A DNA stretch of 13,613 nucleotides from Clostridia bacterium (lineage in GTDB: Bacteria > Bacillota > Clostridia > Oscillospirales > Butyricicoccaceae), in assembly GCA_017552495.1 (NCBI GenBank), contig JAFZPW010000127.1:1-13613 (forward strand). The letters run 5' to 3'. The notes under the pieces were generated by a model. That model was not told where the DNA came from and did not search any database. It was given only the letters and a program-made list of their open reading frames with translations. A program made the translations under genes and the position numbers. Positions 13,567-13,613 of this stretch are shown here, piece after piece. The first letter of the stretch is position 1. Each line of letters opens with the position of its first letter.

Positions 13567-13613
13567 TCATTTTAATCGCTCCGGTCGCGGCATATCTGCC
13601 GCTTCCTCCGCGG
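13567..13613 (-). other. Possible 3' end of an unrelated reading frame, with small inverted repeat
   Basis: In a different frame from the walR tail, the minus strand reads AEEAADMPRPERLK and stops (TGA, 13567-13569). It is too short to identify. The same bases hold an inverted repeat GCGGCA-TATC-TGCCGC (13587-13592, 13597-13602). The stretch GCGGAGGAAGC at the edge resembles GCGGAAGGAAGC in the spacer near 13411-13424, so it may be part of a repeat rather than a gene end. Confidence 0.25.

Noticed and set aside
1..13613. CRISPR arrays, tRNA or rRNA genes, transposases, phage or toxin-antitoxin genes
   Set aside because: No regularly spaced direct repeats, cloverleaf-like sequences or mobile-element protein motifs were found. 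Apart from the right edge, this is core-metabolism and cell-wall sequence.

Overview
The window is GC-rich (near 60% by eye), every gene reads on the minus strand, and Shine-Dalgarno sites are strong. Two core Firmicutes gene sets lie side by side: a complete acetyl-CoA to butyryl-CoA module (thl, crt, hbd, bcd, etfB, etfA) and the WalK cell-wall signalling cluster (walK, yycH, yycI, with murA, walJ and rlmH). This combination, the GC level and the protein sequences point to a gut-type anaerobic butyrate producer of the Clostridia, most likely Oscillospiraceae. That placement is inferred from sequence style, not from a search.

Layout in transcription order (right to left). 13329-13613: a hairpin-dense stretch that should hold walR but contains only its last ~22 codons. 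9507-13319: walK, yycH and yycI, tightly coupled (8-bp overlap, then a 2-bp gap). 8074-9372: murA with a TTG start, an extended -10 promoter and a structured leader. 7231-8004 and 6751-7209: walJ and rlmH, behind a hairpin/T-tract and ending at a strong intrinsic terminator. 6477-6750: terminator plus the thl promoter. 5292-6476: thl. 5108-5291: a gap with a consensus sigma-A promoter and a 14-bp palindrome. 263-5107: crt-hbd-bcd-etfB-etfA, closed by a terminator at 219-244. 1-203: the start of an LD-carboxypeptidase (S66) gene cut by the window edge.

How the genes work together. Thl condenses two acetyl-CoA, Hbd reduces acetoacetyl-CoA, Crt dehydrates 3-hydroxybutyryl-CoA, and Bcd with EtfAB reduces crotonyl-CoA to butyryl-CoA; in anaerobic Clostridia this last step is normally electron-bifurcating and also reduces ferredoxin. 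The terminal butyrate-forming enzymes are not in the window. WalK, with YycH and YycI, senses envelope state; MurA makes the first committed step of peptidoglycan synthesis; the partial LD-carboxypeptidase at the other end is also a cell-wall enzyme family.

The most unusual part is the right edge: the walR coding sequence stops being recognisable exactly at a perfect 12-bp-stem hairpin. This could be a broken walR, a dispersed repeat carrying a walR tail, or an assembly junction. Other points worth a look are the murA leader, whose two hairpins share a GGGGGAG motif, and the palindrome just downstream of the crt promoter.
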